Positions 11,631 through 23,244 are shown, counted from the first letter of the stretch. The stretch is DNA of 64,000 bases from Schistocerca nitens (GCF_023898315.1 NC_064619.1:341855650-341919649), one strand, 5' to 3'. Made by a program: numbers and translations. The notes: generated by a model not told the origin, from the letters alone.

Positions 11631-13450
11631 ATGAAATCCCCTCCAAATGGCTTTGCCATCAAATTATCCATCGCTGTCTGCCACCCATCCTTCCACAATG
11701 AGCTCCACCTATTCAGATTCCGCCAATCCTTAGCCCTCACCAACACAGTCCTTCAAAGCCATATTAACCAAGCCCAAACCTCCTTGCAGTACCTTCTCTC
11801 CATCCACAAAGTTCTTCTGCTATGCAATCCCAAACCCCTGGAACCCACAACACACATTGAAACTTTTGCCATCAAAGAACTAGAGCAACATGCACAACAC
11901 CACCTCAAAAAACTCTCCACCTCTACAACAACCTTCAAACCTCCCCCACATCCCCTCATAGATGACAAACCCTGTCTCACAGACCTACTACACTTACCCC
12001 ACCCTCCACAACTCCCTCCCACCACCACACAGAATCCAGAATATAAACAGACCCATAATACAGTAATAAACTTTTCCTTCAGAAGCCTTAGCCCCCACAG
12101 AAATATCAGTCATTTCCAAAGGCCTCATATTTTGCCCCACTCCCAAATTCAGTCCTGCAGGACTTGTTAAAGACCTTCTCTCCTTCTCCCGGTCTCTACA
12201 GTGGAAACACTTTTTTGCCACCAAATCTACCAATCAGACTCAACCAAAGGCCAATGTCGAACCCTGCCTGACTCAGTTCATTCCTCCATCCAACCGTGAT
12301 CCACACCCACTGCCCCCCAAATATCCCCGTTAACTTTCCAGAATTTCATAACCTCGAACCTTGCCTCACAATCATTCCCCAAATCCTTCAACATGCAAAC
12401 TACCCTTACATTCACAGAAAGAACAGCAGTCCACCATCTAAAAACTGATCCCGATCTTATAATACTACCTGTGAACAAAGGCTTCACCACTGTTGTTGTG
12501 AACCGCAATGATTACCTGGCGGAAGAACTCCGTCAGCTGTCAGGTTCTTCCACTTACAAACCTTGCCACAATGATTCCATTTCAGAAATCCAGCAGGATC
12601 TCCAGTCACTCCTCAAATCCTCTGAGCCATCACAGAACCTCTCCCCAGAGTCCATCTCTCAGCTCACCCCTACTCCTTCCCACATTGCTACCTTCTACAT
12701 GCTTCCTAAAGTCTATAAACCCAACCACTCAGAATGCCCCATTGTGTCCGGTTACTGTGCCCCCACTGAGAGAATCTCTGCTCTTGTAGACCAACATCTT
12801 CAGCCTACCATGGAACCTACCCTCCTGTATAAAAGATACCAACCATTTCCTTCACCGACTCTCCACAGCTCCTGTCCCTTTACCGTATGGTGCCCTGCTC
12901 GTCACTATTGATGCCATCTCCCTGTACACTGATATCCCCAATGCTCATGGCATTACTGCTATTGAACATTACCTTACAAACCAACAACCTCCTTCCTACA
13001 CACTATGACCAACTATATCCTCACCCGCAGTTACTTCTCCTTTGAAGGCATTACTTACAAAGAAATCCGGGGTACAGCTATGGGCACCCGCATGGCACCA
13101 TCCTACACCAACCTATTCATGAGCCATGTAGAGGAACCCTTTCCTAAAGACCCAGAATCCTAAACTCCTGACCTGGTTGAGAGTCACTGATGACACCTTT
13201 GCAATCTGGATCGAGGGTGAGGACACCCTATCCACATTCCTCCAGAACCTCAACTACTTCTCCCCTATTTGCTTCATCTGATCCTACTCACCCTAACAAG
13301 CCACCTTCCTAAGATGCTTACCTCCACCTCAAAGATGGCTACATCAGTATCCCAGTCCATATCAAACCTACTAACCACCAGCAATAGCTCCACTTTGACA
13401 GCTGCCACCTGTTCCATACCAAGAAGTCCCTTCCATACAGCCTAGCCACC
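11631..13450 (+). pseudogene. Penelope-like reverse transcriptase, broken
   Basis: The upstream part (11631-12170) corresponds to the N-terminal region of PLE proteins. From 12393 the reading includes ERTAVHHLKTDPDLIILPVN, then NKGFTTVVVNRNDY, TFYMLPKVYKP and CPIVSGYCAPTERISALVD, which match the conserved PLE block around LPKxHKP and PIVS. Around 12895-12960 comes LLVTIDAISLYTDIPN, the first catalytic Asp motif. Around 13060-13110 comes a GTAMGTRMAPSYTNLFM block, typical of PLE RT. A decayed VTDDTFAIW, equivalent to the Asp-Asp motif, follows near 13185. The frame changes several times. Confidence 0.85.
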
Positions 13451-13874
13451 CATGGTCATCACATCTGCAGTGATGAGTGGCCCCTCTCGAAAAATACTGA
13501 GGGTCTCACTGAAGCCTTCACAAAATGCAATTATCCTCCCAATCTTGTACAAAAACAAATGTCCCATGCCTTATCTTTCCAGTCTCCCACCATCTCCTGA
13601 AAGTCCCACTGTCCAGCCACAGAGGAGCATTCCTCTCATAACTCAGCACCGCCCGGGACTGGAGCAACTGAATTACATTCTCCGCCAGGGTTTCGACTAC
13701 CTCTTTTCATGCCCTCAAATGAGAAATGCCCTGCCCACTATCCTTCCCACCCCTTCCACATTAGTATTCTACCGTCCACAGAACCTACACAACCACAACC
13801 TCTGCTTGCAACCTCTTACCTCATGGCTTGTACTCCTGTAATAGACCTAGATGCAAGACCTGTCCATTCATCCT

Positions 13875-13909
13875 ACCACCACCACCACCACCACCACCAC
13901 CACCACCAC
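13875..13909. repeat. (ACC)n microsatellite
   Basis: A run of about eleven ACC triplets inside the linker between the RT and GIY-YIG parts of Penelope copy C. Confidence 0.9.
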
Positions 13910-13957
13910 TTACTCCAGTCCAGTCATAAACATCACCCATCCTATCAATGGCAGGAC

Positions 13958-14250
13958 TACCTTTGAAATAAGTAATGTGATCTACAAGCTAAGGTGCAAC
14001 CACTGTGCTGCATTCTATGTGGGCATGACAACCAACAAGCAGGCTGTCTGCATGAATGGCCACTGACAAACTGTGGCTAAGAAACAAGTGGACCATCTTG
14101 TTGCTTAGCACGGTGCCCTTGCTGAGCACTGTGCCCAACATGACATCCTTCATTTCAATGACTGCTTCACAGCCTGTGCCATATGGATCCTTCCCACCAC
14201 CAACAACTTTTCTGAATTTTGCAGGTGGGAACTTCCCCTGCAATATATCC
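13958..14250 (+). pseudogene. GIY-YIG endonuclease end of Penelope copy C
   Basis: The frame reads TFEISNVIYKLRCNHCAAFY followed by VGMTTNKQAV and NGH. This fits the PLE-type GIY-YIG module, with the CxxC knuckle (CNHC), the FYVG signature and a conserved His. Further on, the sequence around HCAQHDILHFNDCFTA and FCRWELPLQYILHS gives the usual PLE C-terminal end. In PLEs this domain makes the nick that primes reverse transcription. An in-frame stop lies just after the NGH motif. Confidence 0.8.
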
Positions 14251-14601
14251 TACATTCCCATAACCCTCCTGGCCTCAACCTTCATTAGTCATTGTCCTCA
14301 CCCATCCAGCCCTTTCCCTGTTCCTATTCCAGCACTACACAGCCCTAATTCCACCATCACACCCAGTCTTCTTAATTCTCTCCTCTTCCACTACCCCCGC
14401 CCCTCCCCACCTCTTGCCTGCCCTCCATCTAACCTGCAGCAATTCACTGCCACCACCTCTAACCTACTATCCCTCCCCCTTCCCACCCTAGCCTCTTCCC
14501 TATCATCGCCCAGTCACCACTCCCATTATTCAGTGGTGTTACTGCTCGCAGTGTGGCCTCAGTTGCCTGAGACTGAAGTCGCGCGCGCACGTACATGTTT
14601 T

Positions 14602-14626
14602 TTGATGAAGGCCTTACTGGTCGAAA
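14602..14626 (+). ncRNA. Hammerhead-ribozyme-like core in the Penelope 3' end
   Basis: TTGATGA is followed by a short stem GGCC/GGTC (14610-14613 with 14619-14622) and then GAAA. This matches the hammerhead order CUGANGA, stem II, GAAA, apart from the first base. Hammerhead motifs are known from Penelope-like elements. I could not place stems I and III or the cleavage triplet with confidence, so activity is not claimed. Confidence 0.4.
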
Positions 14627-14740
14627 GCTTTATTTGTGATAGTCTTTTTTGTTGTGCCTATCTGAGACTCAGCATCACTGCTATATATTTTATTTCACCC
14701 TGCATTTTCCATTGTTTAATTAGCTTATTGATTGATTGTG

Positions 14741-15055
14741 TGGTCAGCAAAATGTAATATTTCTGCTTCACGAGTGTGAGATGGAAGTTTGTTTATGAGT
14801 GCTTCCACAATTTAATTTCAGTAATCATTTGTCCCCATTCAAAAAATCAATCAAGAGATCTGAAATGCTTAGTGTCTCAAGAGACACCATATCAATTTGT
14901 GCTACATACAAGGGAAGGAGAAAATAATGAACCGCTAAGTCATAATGCAGATGAAAGTGAGAGTTGACTGATTGTGGACTGTCACTGAAGAAGCCTGGCA
15001 CGAAAAGTAAGATGACGACAGCTGCAAAAGTCACTGAATATTGCATTTGTGAGCT
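14741..15055. other. No gene recognised
   Basis: Short AT-rich gap between the Penelope copy and a Tc1 fragment. Nothing recognised. Confidence 0.5.
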
Positions 15056-15440
15056 CTGTCAGCACCAAAAGAACATGAAGGGAGCTCTACACGCAGGCAA
15101 CTGCAGTGATGCAAGTGCCCATAACAGAAAAATGTGGTGCTGAAGCCACAAAACTTGAAATACGGAAGGAAACCATTTGGTCAGACGTATCTTGTTTCAC
15201 ACGTTTCCAAGTTCTTGCAGAGTTACATCCCACAAATGAAATATGGCAAAGGTTCAGTGATGATTTGGGCAGCTATATTGTGGTATTCCATGGGCCCCAT
15301 GGTTACTCTGCAAGGTTGCATTACTGCCACGAATTGTGACAATTATCACTGATCAGGTCCATCCCATGGTACAATGGGTGTTCCCCAGTGAGAATTAACA
15401 ATGGCATACATTAGTCTGCCTGGAAAGACACGGTGTGGAA
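15056..15440 (+). mobile_element. Tc1-like transposase fragment
   Basis: The frames around 15134-15352 read PQMKYGKGSVMIWAAILWYS followed by MGPMVTLQGCITATN. This corresponds to the Tc1 block GGGSVMVWGAIS...GPL...GRITA, just before the second catalytic Asp. The section after it (GGTCCATCCCATGGTACAA) fits the stretch leading to that Asp. No terminal inverted repeats are visible. It is an isolated piece of the transposase middle. Confidence 0.7.
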
Positions 15441-15599
15441 ATAATTGAGTAAGAAAAGGCTGAGCACAGTAGTTTTACCACAGTAACATGATTTTAATAT
15501 TTTGCTTGAAATCTTATCAACCCGAAAAATGTTTTGTTTGGTTATTTTCCTGTCTACTGTGGAAGAAATTGGAGTGCTCTCAAACTGACTGAGTGCTTA

Positions 15600-16000
15600 G
15601 GGCCATGATTGTCAAATACCCCTTACTGTGTGATTATGCAACTGCAGAACAATCACTGGAAGCAGTACTTCCATAGAATATCTAGGAGTATGCATATGGA
15701 GTGATTTGAAGTGGAACAACTGCATAAAATTAATCACGGGTAAGGCAAATGCCAGACTGATTCACTGAAAGAATCATCATAAAATTTAGTCCAACAATAA
15801 AGAAAATAGCTTACAAAACACTTGTTTATATTGCTTTCCAGTATGGGATCTGCACCACATAAGATTGAGAGATGAAATACGACAAGAACAGCATGTTTTG
15901 TTAGAGGTTCATTTAATAAGCACAAAAGCATCACAAAGAATATTTGGTCACCTCCAGTGGTGAAGTGCGCACATATCTATGGGCAATGGTGGCTGGTGGG
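15600..16000 (+). mobile_element. Jockey/CR1-type LINE fragment (RT C-terminal end)
   Basis: The reading SIEYLGVCIWSDLKWNNCI, then ITGKANARLIH, matches the [18 protein letters not shown] and [11 protein letters not shown] section of the better copy at 48484-51035. It is followed by a section equivalent to that copy's region after the RT. Several stops are present. It is a short decayed relic. Confidence 0.65.
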
Positions 16001-16904
16001 CCCACACTCCCATAGCAGAATTCCGCCCCCCCCACCCCTTCCCCCCCTTCCAAAAAACTATTGTATAGGTGTCCTCGGCAGTGGTGGACACTTCAAGAGA
16101 GGCATTCTGCAGTTAAAATTCCAAGAGTGTACATTCCTAGAAGAGTCAACCAATATATTGCTTTCTCCTATGTGTATAAATTGTGAAAACACTATGAATT
16201 AGAGAGATTTGAGCCAACATGGAGGCTTACCAGCAATCATTCATTCTGCATTAATGCAAAATATTAATGCTGCATATTCCATGACTTGTCTCCAAACCAG
16301 ACACTAGTCATTATCTTGGAGTAAGTTGCATCAGAGGACACATCCACATAAAAAGTTAGGCAATACTACTTAGCTGAGTTTCTTCTTGATGGCCTCGTCT
16401 TCTGTAGGAGCATGCTGTTCATGAATCCTCTTCAGATATGAAGTAAAATAAACTAACGAAATCATTGAGGAATTCAGGTGAGTTATAAAAAATTATTGAA
16501 CAAGGTAAAGTTTCTGAACTTTAAAACATTTACATTCAGAAACATTTCACACACTTAAAAAAATTAACACACATTTCTGCCTACAGAAGCACTTGACCTA
16601 CATTTTCAACTACTTTCCAAGAACTCAATACATTTTCAATGGTACTCCTGCCAAGACTGAAGATCAGAGATATAACACAAACCAAAGATTTCACATTTTA
16701 GACTATAACTGTCACTACATCTTTAAAAATCAATTAAATAAATTTACAAAATTTTAAATAAAATGTTTCCACATAAATTCAAATATGTAGAATACAAATA
16801 TTCAAGTACAAAATAACTAGTTTTTATGAGATGTATTTATACAAGGTTATCATTACATAACTGATGATATTGATAGCCTCTGGTATCATAGTATCCTTAT
16901 TGAA

Positions 16905-17030
16905 TCATTAGCTTGATTGCATTGCACCATGACCTGTATGCAACTGGAGCTGGAAAAGGGGGAAGTGACAGTGGTACACAAAGTACCCTCCACCACACAC
17001 TGTAAGAAGGCTTGTGGAGTGCAGGTATAG
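16905..17030 (+). repeat. Probable LINE 3' end fragment
   Basis: The stretch AAAGTACCCTCCACCACACA followed by GGCTTGTGGAGTGCAGGTA and TAGATGTAAATA resembles the 3' end of locust Jockey/CR1-type LINEs, which close in TAGATG repeats. Recognition is from memory of the repeat family, supported by the TAGATGTAGATG end at 51018-51030. Confidence 0.5.
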
Positions 17031-17770
17031 ATGTAAATACTGCAATATTTTTTTCTTTTGAGCTGATTGAACCAAATTTCTTGGAATGTTTATAAGGTGA
17101 TTGGTAAAAAAATCTTGTTACATATTTGATATTGTGAACCACTTTTGTTTCTGTCTTTTACTACTAGATCATCTTGTTTCCTTACTAACTGGTACACACT
17201 GTTTTGATTTTATTTTAAGATGTATTAACTTCCGACATGACATACAAGCTTTTGGATTTTTATACAACATTTTCAATAAAAAGCAATACCTTCCATAATG
17301 TGATAGTTGCACTTTCATGCTTATCCTGCTCATTAGGTATAGTTCTCTACTTCCCCTACCAAATTCAACACATAGACTGCCACATGCATAGTGATGGATG
17401 TTTCAAAGCCAGACCATCAAGTGTGAGGCTCTGTTGTGACTTTGTGGCAGTCATGTTAATGTCTTTTGTTATCATTTACCAATGGTGCTATATTTCACAC
17501 ATTTAACTGGGAAAAAAGAAATTTATAATTTACATCCTCTGCCTCATATACATCTTTCCAACAGACATTCTGCAGTTCCCTTCTAAAGGTGTACTGAGTT
17601 CATTAATAATTCTAATGGTTTCCCTAGTTACATCATGATGTAGTGTTGTTTTGTCTATTATGGTTAAGTTGCCACCGTAGTCTGATAACACGTTTAACCC
17701 TTTCACCATTGAGTGTGCCAGACAGTGCATGCTTCCAGATGGGGTGAAGTATTCCAGAGGTACAAGAGTC
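17031..17770. other. No gene recognised
   Basis: AT-rich sequence. A minus-strand open stretch at 17530-17775 could be an old repeat-encoded remnant, but I do not recognise it. Confidence 0.4.
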
Positions 17771-18989
17771 CCCATTTAGAGCTCTGGGTGGGGACTACCG
17801 AGGAGGATGTCAATTAAACTGTAAGACATTTCCACAGGATAGAGGGAGACTAAAACTGAAAACATCGCAAAAATGGTAGGAAATCAAGGAGATGAGACCT
17901 GGATAAATTGAAAGAGCTGGATGTTACAGAGGGAGCATTAGGTTACATTGGATTGAACAGGGGAAATGAATACAACAGAAGATGAATGGTAGCACTCATA
18001 GATTTTGAGAAAGCTTTTAATAATGTTGACTGAAATACAGGCTTTGAAATACTGAAGGTAAAAGCGACTTGTACGCTAAGCAAGCTGTGAAGGAATCCAA
18101 CAAGAAATTTGGAAAGGGAATTAAAGTTCAGGGGAAGAAATACAATCTTTGCTGATGAGCTAACAATTTTGTCAGATGGCAAAGGACTATGAAGAGCAAT
18201 TGAATGGCATGAATTGTCCTGCAAAAAAGTTATAGGATAATCAATAACAAATGTAAAACAAGGGTAATGGAATGCAGACAAATTAAACCAAGCACATTAT
18301 GAGAAAGATAGATTAGGAAATAGACTCTGAAAGTAGTAGACGAGTTTTGTTATCTGAACAGCAAAATAACTGATGATGGCTACAGTAGAGATTGTACAAA
18401 TTGTGGACTGGACTTGACAAGAAAACCATTTCTGAAAAAGATTATTTTGTTAACATTTTATATAAATTGAAGTGCAAGTTCTGAAGGTATTTATCTGGAA
18501 TGTAGCCTTGCACAGAGGTGAAAGATAGACAATAAACTGTCCAAACTAGATGAGAATAAAAGCTTTTGGAACATGGTTGGTTGGGGGAAGAGACCAAACA
18601 GCGAGGTTATCGGTCTCATAGGATTAGGGAAGGATGGGGAAGGAAGTCGGCCGTACCCTTTCAAAGGAACCATCCCGGCATTTGCCTGGAGCGATTTAGG
18701 GAAATCACGGAAAACCTAAATCAGGATGGCCGGACGCGGGATTGAAACATGGTGCTATAGAGAAATGCTAGAGATGAGTTGGGGAGGGTGAATAAATGAC
18801 GAGGAGGCACTGTATCAAAATAGGGAAAAGGAAATTTATGGCACAAGGGATTGCTCAAGTGGACACACCCTGAACCATAAAGCAATCATCAATTTGATAA
18901 GTAAGTGGCAGTAGTTATGTAGAAAAATGAAGGCACAGGATTGTATAGCATGGAGAGCTCCACCAGACTAAATTTCTGACTGAAGACAA
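17770..18989 (+). mobile_element. RTE-clade LINE, copy 2, internally deleted
   Basis: It begins with the 5' leader motif GTGGGGACTACCGAGGAGGA, the reverse of the leader in copy 1. It then jumps to the reverse transcriptase: ALIDFEKAFNNVD near 17995, ILSDGKGL near 18170, and a decayed FCYLGSKI-like stretch near 18340. The 3' end is recognisable near 18930-18989 (GGATTGTATAGCATGGAGAG and GACTGAAGACAAC). It has many stops, so it is a relic. A SINE interrupts it at about 18571-18750, within the block equivalent to the WCYRRMLKI section of copy 3. Confidence 0.75.
18571..18750 (+). repeat. SINE (TTGGTTGGGGGAAGAGACC family)
   Basis: It starts near TGGTTGGTTGGGGGAAGAGA. It continues through CCTTTCAAAGGAACCATCCC and AAAACCTAAATCAGGATGGC and ends in GGGATTGAAAC, a tRNA-like B-box region. 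The same repeat occurs at 21310-21475 and 45252-45464. A short duplicated AACATGG borders it, consistent with target-site duplication. The last part of the usual unit (to the CTAACCACTGC end) is missing here. Confidence 0.8.
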
Positions 18990-19149
18990 CTGCAACATTT
19001 CATTTATGTAAATAGTAAGATTACTGACTATATAAATAACATACATAGGTAAAAAAATCTTCCATCTATGTAGATCGCAAAAGCAGGCACAAGGGGTAGG
19101 AGGTAGGTACGACTCTAGATGCCAAGGGTATTGACGCAACCCTTAAAAT
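18986..19149 (+). repeat. 164-bp direct repeat, left copy
   Basis: From ACAACTGCAACATTTCA to CCTTAAAAT it matches 19908-20071 with the same length and only about a dozen mismatches. It directly follows the 3' end of RTE copy 2. The ends do not look like retroelement termini. Confidence 0.85.
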
Positions 19150-19189
19150 CAAATATGTTATGCTGAGCAGCATGGTCAACTCTGCTCCT

Positions 19190-19440
19190 TGCCACAGTTA
19201 GGATCTGGTTGTGCTCATATAAAATGTTGTGCAGAAATTGCAGCAGAGCTGGTACACAACATGACTGCTTTTGTGTTTCAAGATTCTAATACTTTGGTGC
19301 ATGGAATTAAATTTATTCCACAATTCCTGCATTCTTGCAGTATTCAGATCTTTATTTATTCTAACATCTTCAAGTATTGCCAGCCTGGATGAAGAAGTTA
19401 ACCTAAAAATGGAGCCAATCATGTACCAGTGACTACAGGA
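19190..19440 (-). mobile_element. Possible Penelope-like endonuclease fragment
   Basis: The minus frame ends HVVYQLCCNFCTTFYMSTT, which resembles the VIYKLRCNHCAAFYVGMTT GIY-YIG module of Penelope copy C, including the CxxC pair. The preceding stretch is not clearly similar to copy C. Assignment is tentative. Confidence 0.4.
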
Positions 19441-19652
19441 ATTTTTCCACGTGTTATTGTGCTACCTCTTTTTTCCTAGCTGACAGATCTGCTTATCTGT
19501 CTTTACGCAGACGTGACTGTCACACGATGTAGGATCACTTCACTAAGTGAAAAAAACACTCAACATGTAGAAAACTTATTTCTACTGCAGCAGACCAATT
19601 ATTGATGATATGCTGAATTTCTTACATGAAGAAAAACATGTTCGCAAACAGG

Positions 19653-19655
19653 GGG

Positions 19656-19709
<54 letters not shown>

Positions 19710-19812
19710 GAGAGAGAGAGAGGGAGGGAGGGAGGGAGGGAGGGAGGGAGGGAGGGAGGGAGGGAGGGAGGGAGGGAGGGAGGGAGGGAGGGTGGTAGGT
19801 AGGTAGGTAGGT
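19653..19812. repeat. Compound microsatellite (GA)n-(GGGA)n-(GGTA)n
   Basis: About 60 bp of GA dinucleotides with one interruption, then about 17 GGGA tetranucleotides, then four GGTA units. All are on one strand, suggesting stepwise birth of a new unit at the edge of the older one. It lies between the two 164-bp direct repeats. Confidence 0.95.
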
Positions 19813-19907
19813 TTATTTTTCTGGACACAGACAGGTGACTGATCCCTTACAATAAAAATGTTATTTGAAGAAAATGAAACAGAAATTGATTCTTAAGAAC
19901 CTGAAAA

Positions 19908-20071
19908 ACAACTGCAACATTTCAGTTATGTAAATAGTAAGATTACTGACTATATAAATAACATACGTAGGTAAAAAAATCTCCCATCTACATAGTTCAC
20001 AAAAGCAGGCACAAGGGGTAGCAGGTAGGTATGACTCTAGATGCCAAGGGTAATGACGCAGGCCTTAAAAT
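19908..20071 (+). repeat. 164-bp direct repeat, right copy
   Basis: Right partner of 18986-19149. The 758 bp between them include the possible PLE scrap and the compound microsatellite. Confidence 0.85.
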
Positions 20072-21309
20072 TGCACCTGCTGGGTAACGCAATTCTTGCT
20101 GCAAAGTTAAATGCCATACACAACAGCAGGCAAAATGGAGTACAAAATTCACAAATACAACAAACAAACACTTCAACCTACCTCCATATATTTTATGTTG
20201 TCATTAACATACACTTGTGTTTGACACACTTTCGCTTGATTCTGAGGTAAGCATATCTGAATCCTCGTTGTGGAATATTTTTACTGTCAATATTTGGCCA
20301 GCACATGGAGAGGTGGTGGTGTGAAGTTCCTGATCATCAGTCTTTACGCCAATGTCTTGGAATAGATTCTAAACCTCTCCACAGTGCCTCATGACGTGAG
20401 GGCATGTGACACTGTTTACAGTGACCAGTCAGATGGCGGCCCTTTTGGTGCTGTTCAAAAGGATTAGGCCTTGTGCTGGTACCAGTTTCACACTCACCTT
20501 TCCCTTCATCTACAACAACATAAACTTAACACTACAATGTGGAAGCACTCATTACAGTCATCCATATGACACAGGCACACAGTTGACACTTTTTAACAGG
20601 TCAGAGGCAGGTAATGGCTAACTGCATCCACTAAGACCCTGTCCAGGACAGCAATGTAGGATTCCTACATCTGCCCCCCTGCACTCAGTCCCTGAATACG
20701 TGACTGTGTAAAACACTTCAGCCTAATGAAATGCAGAGCATAGAACACATTAGGCCAATTGTGCATAAACAATGTCTGCATGCAATGGACTGTACTTGCT
20801 TACAGCTGGACTTAAAAATTCACACTCTTCCTCTACTTTGCTCTTAAGCCATTGTGTTTCATTTTTTTAAATTAGACTGTGCTTTCTTTCTGTGTCAATC
20901 ATAAGAAACTTGAGGTGAATTTTAAGTTATATGTTGGGCTAAAAGTCTTTTGTTTCCAACAGATTTTACAAGAACACATCTTTCACAAGGTGTAGACAAA
21001 GGAATTCTGTTAACTTAGAAATAAAACAATGCATGAGAGATGAAGCAAGGAGATCATAAAAAAAGACTAAGACAGGCAAAGAGGGTGTCACTTGTCAAAA
21101 GAAGTCTACCACTACCAAAACATATGCCTTAATTTTTGGAAGAAATTTACATTAATGTTCATTTGGAGCACAGCATTGTATGGAAATGTCACAGACTGTG
21201 GGAAGACTGGAAAAGAGAATCTAAGCATTTGAAAGGAATTTAGAGCTTAACATTCCATCAATAGCAAGGCCTTTAGAAATGGAGCACAAGCTCAGATTAG
21301 GGAAGCACT
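20072..21309. other. No gene recognised
   Basis: Mixed-composition sequence. The section near 20290-20470 has a repeat-like texture but no family I can name. No convincing coding sequence. Confidence 0.4.
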
Positions 21310-21475
21310 GGAAAAAATCAGCCATGCCCTTTAAAAGAAACAAAAGAAACCATCCTTTCCATGGAGAGCTTTAGGGAAATCATGGAAACCCTAAATCTGG
21401 ATGGCCAGATGTGGATTTGAATCATCGTCATCTCAAATGCGAATCCCGTATGCTAACCACTGCACCACCTCACAC
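21310..21475 (+). repeat. SINE, old copy of the 18571 family
   Basis: It shares GCCATGCCCTTTAAAAG, AACCCTAAATCTGGATGGCC-like and GCTAACCACTGCACCACCTC sections with the family at 45252-45464. It is more diverged than the other two copies but keeps the 3' end that the 18571 copy has lost. Confidence 0.65.
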
Positions 21476-21966
21476 TCATTCCAAGCATTTGATGCTATAG
21501 AAGGATGCTGAAAATCAGGTGGCCTGATGTGATAAGAAATGAGCTGGTTCCCCATAGAATCAATGAGGAGGAGCATGTGAAAAACACTGACAAGAAGAAG
21601 GGACACAATGATAGGATATGAGTTAAGACATCAGGGAATAAGTTCCATGGTATTAGAGGGAGCTGTAGAGGGTAAAAACTGTAGGTAAAGTCAGAAATTG
21701 GAATCTATTAAAAAAACTGAGGCAATAGGGTGCAAATGCTGCTACCAGATGAAGCTGTTGGTACAACAGAGAAACTGATGGTGGGCTACATCAAAACCAG
21801 TCATACCACTGACTGGGAACGGGGGAATTACACGAGTGCAAATACAACCTTGGGGTACTTTTTAGTTACATTTAGTATCAGTATTTTGATGTTCCTTTCA
21901 CAAATGTTCAATGTACCCTCCATCAGATGCCCAACAAACATCTAGACGATAGTCAAACCCATACTA

Positions 21967-23151
21967 CACTGAAGTGCCAAAGAAACTGGTATAGGCACGC
22001 ATATTCAAATACAGAGATATGTAAACATGCAGAATATGGCACTGTGGTCGGCAGTGCCTATATAAGACAAGTGTCTGGCGCAGTTGTTAGATTGGTTAAT
22101 GCTGCTACAAAGCCAGGTTATCAAGATTGAAGTGAGTTTGAACGTTGTGTTATAGTCAGCAAACGAGTGACAGGACATAGCATCTCTGAGGCAGCAATGA
22201 AGTGGGGATTTTCCCAGATGGCCATGTCATAAGTGTACTATATCAGGAATCCAGTAAAACATCGAATCTCCAACACTGCTGCGACCAGAAAAAGATCCTG
22301 CTAGAATGGGACGAACACAATTGAAGAGAATCATTTACCGTGTAGAAGTGCAACCCTTCTGCAAATTGCTGCAGATTTCAATGCTGGGCCATCAACATGT
22401 GTCAGTATGTGAACCATTCGATGAAACATCATCAATATGGACTTTTGGAGCCAAAGGCCCACTCATGTAGTCTTGATGACTGCACGACACAAAGTTTTAC
22501 GCCTCGTCTGGGCCCATCAACACCAACGCTGGACTGTTGATGACAAACCATGTGCCTGGTCGGATGAGTCGTGTTTCAAATTGTATAGGGCAGATGGATG
22601 TGTACTAGTATGGAGACAAACTCATGAATCCATGGATCCTGCATGTCAGCACGGTACTGCTCCAGCTGGTGGAGGCTCTGCAATGGTGTGGGGTGTGTGC
22701 ATTTGGAGTGATACGGGACCCCTGATGCGTCCAGATACAACTGACAGGTGACACGTACATAAGCATCCTGTCTCATCATCTACATCTATTCATGTCCATT
22801 GTGCATTCCGATGGACTTGGGTAATTCCAACAGGACAATGTGACACCCCACATGTCCAGAACTGCTACAGAGTGACTCCAGGAACACTCTTCCGAGTTTA
22901 AATACTTCCGCTAGCCACCAAACTCCCCAGACATGAAAACTCAGCACATCTGGATGCCTTGCAACATGCTGTTCAGAAGAGATCTCCAGCCCCTCATACT
23001 CTTAGGGATTTATGGAGAGCCCTGCAAGATTCATGGTGCCAGTTCAGACATTAGTCGAGTCCATGCCACATCATGTTGCAGCACTTCTGCATCCTTGCAG
23101 AGGCCCTACATAATATTAGGCACATGTACCAGTTTCTTTGGCTCTTTAGTA
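21967..23151 (+). mobile_element. Tc1-like DNA transposon
   Basis: The left end CACTGAAGTGCCAAAGAAAC and right end GTTTCTTTGGCTCTTTAGTA are inverted repeats of about 28 bp, with TA just outside the left end (21965-21966). The length of about 1.2 kb fits a single-gene Tc1. The transposase is plus-strand: helix-turn-helix region near 22130-22260, and SDESCFKLYRADGCVLVWRQ near 22560-22620 with the first catalytic Asp region. Then come GGGSAMVWGVCIWSD and GPLMRPD near 22670-22740, and QQDNVTPHMSRTATE near 22830. Several indels split the frame. A common insect family, recognised from memory. Confidence 0.85.
22130..23125 (+). pseudogene. Tc1-like transposase, broken
   Basis: The usual single frame of about 340 residues is broken by small indels. 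The longest open piece is 22437-22751 (MDFWSQRPTHV to RPDTTDR), spanning the end of the DNA-binding region and the first half of the DDE core. The second-Asp block (QQDN) and the NSPDM block of the third acidic residue near 22915-22935 lie in other frames. Not functional. Confidence 0.8.
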
Positions 23152-23244
23152 TGTATTGTTGCAAGCATGACTAGTGTTACTCCATTCACTGATGTTGCTA
23201 TGCAGCATCACACTTGACCCAAAGTTGTTAGGGTAAAATGCACA

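Larger units (their letters stand above)
11046..14740 (+). mobile_element. Penelope-like element, copy C, longest copy
   Basis: This is the most complete of the three copies, about 3.7 kb. It contains, in order, a proline- and leucine-rich N-terminal region, a PLE reverse transcriptase, a GIY-YIG endonuclease and a 3' tail. The tail has a hammerhead-like core at 14602-14626 and the motif TATATTTTATTTCACCCTGC. PLEs are retroelements that use the GIY-YIG nuclease for target cleavage. Reading frames are broken, so this copy is a relic. The exact left limit is uncertain. Confidence 0.8.

Noticed and set aside
19610-19798. Arg/Glu and Gly/Arg repeat protein
   Set aside because: Translation of a GA/GGGA microsatellite without coding context.
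18986-20071. LTR-type retroelement bounded by the 164-bp direct repeats
   Set aside because: No TG...CA ends, no primer-binding or polypurine sequence, and the interior is a microsatellite and scraps.
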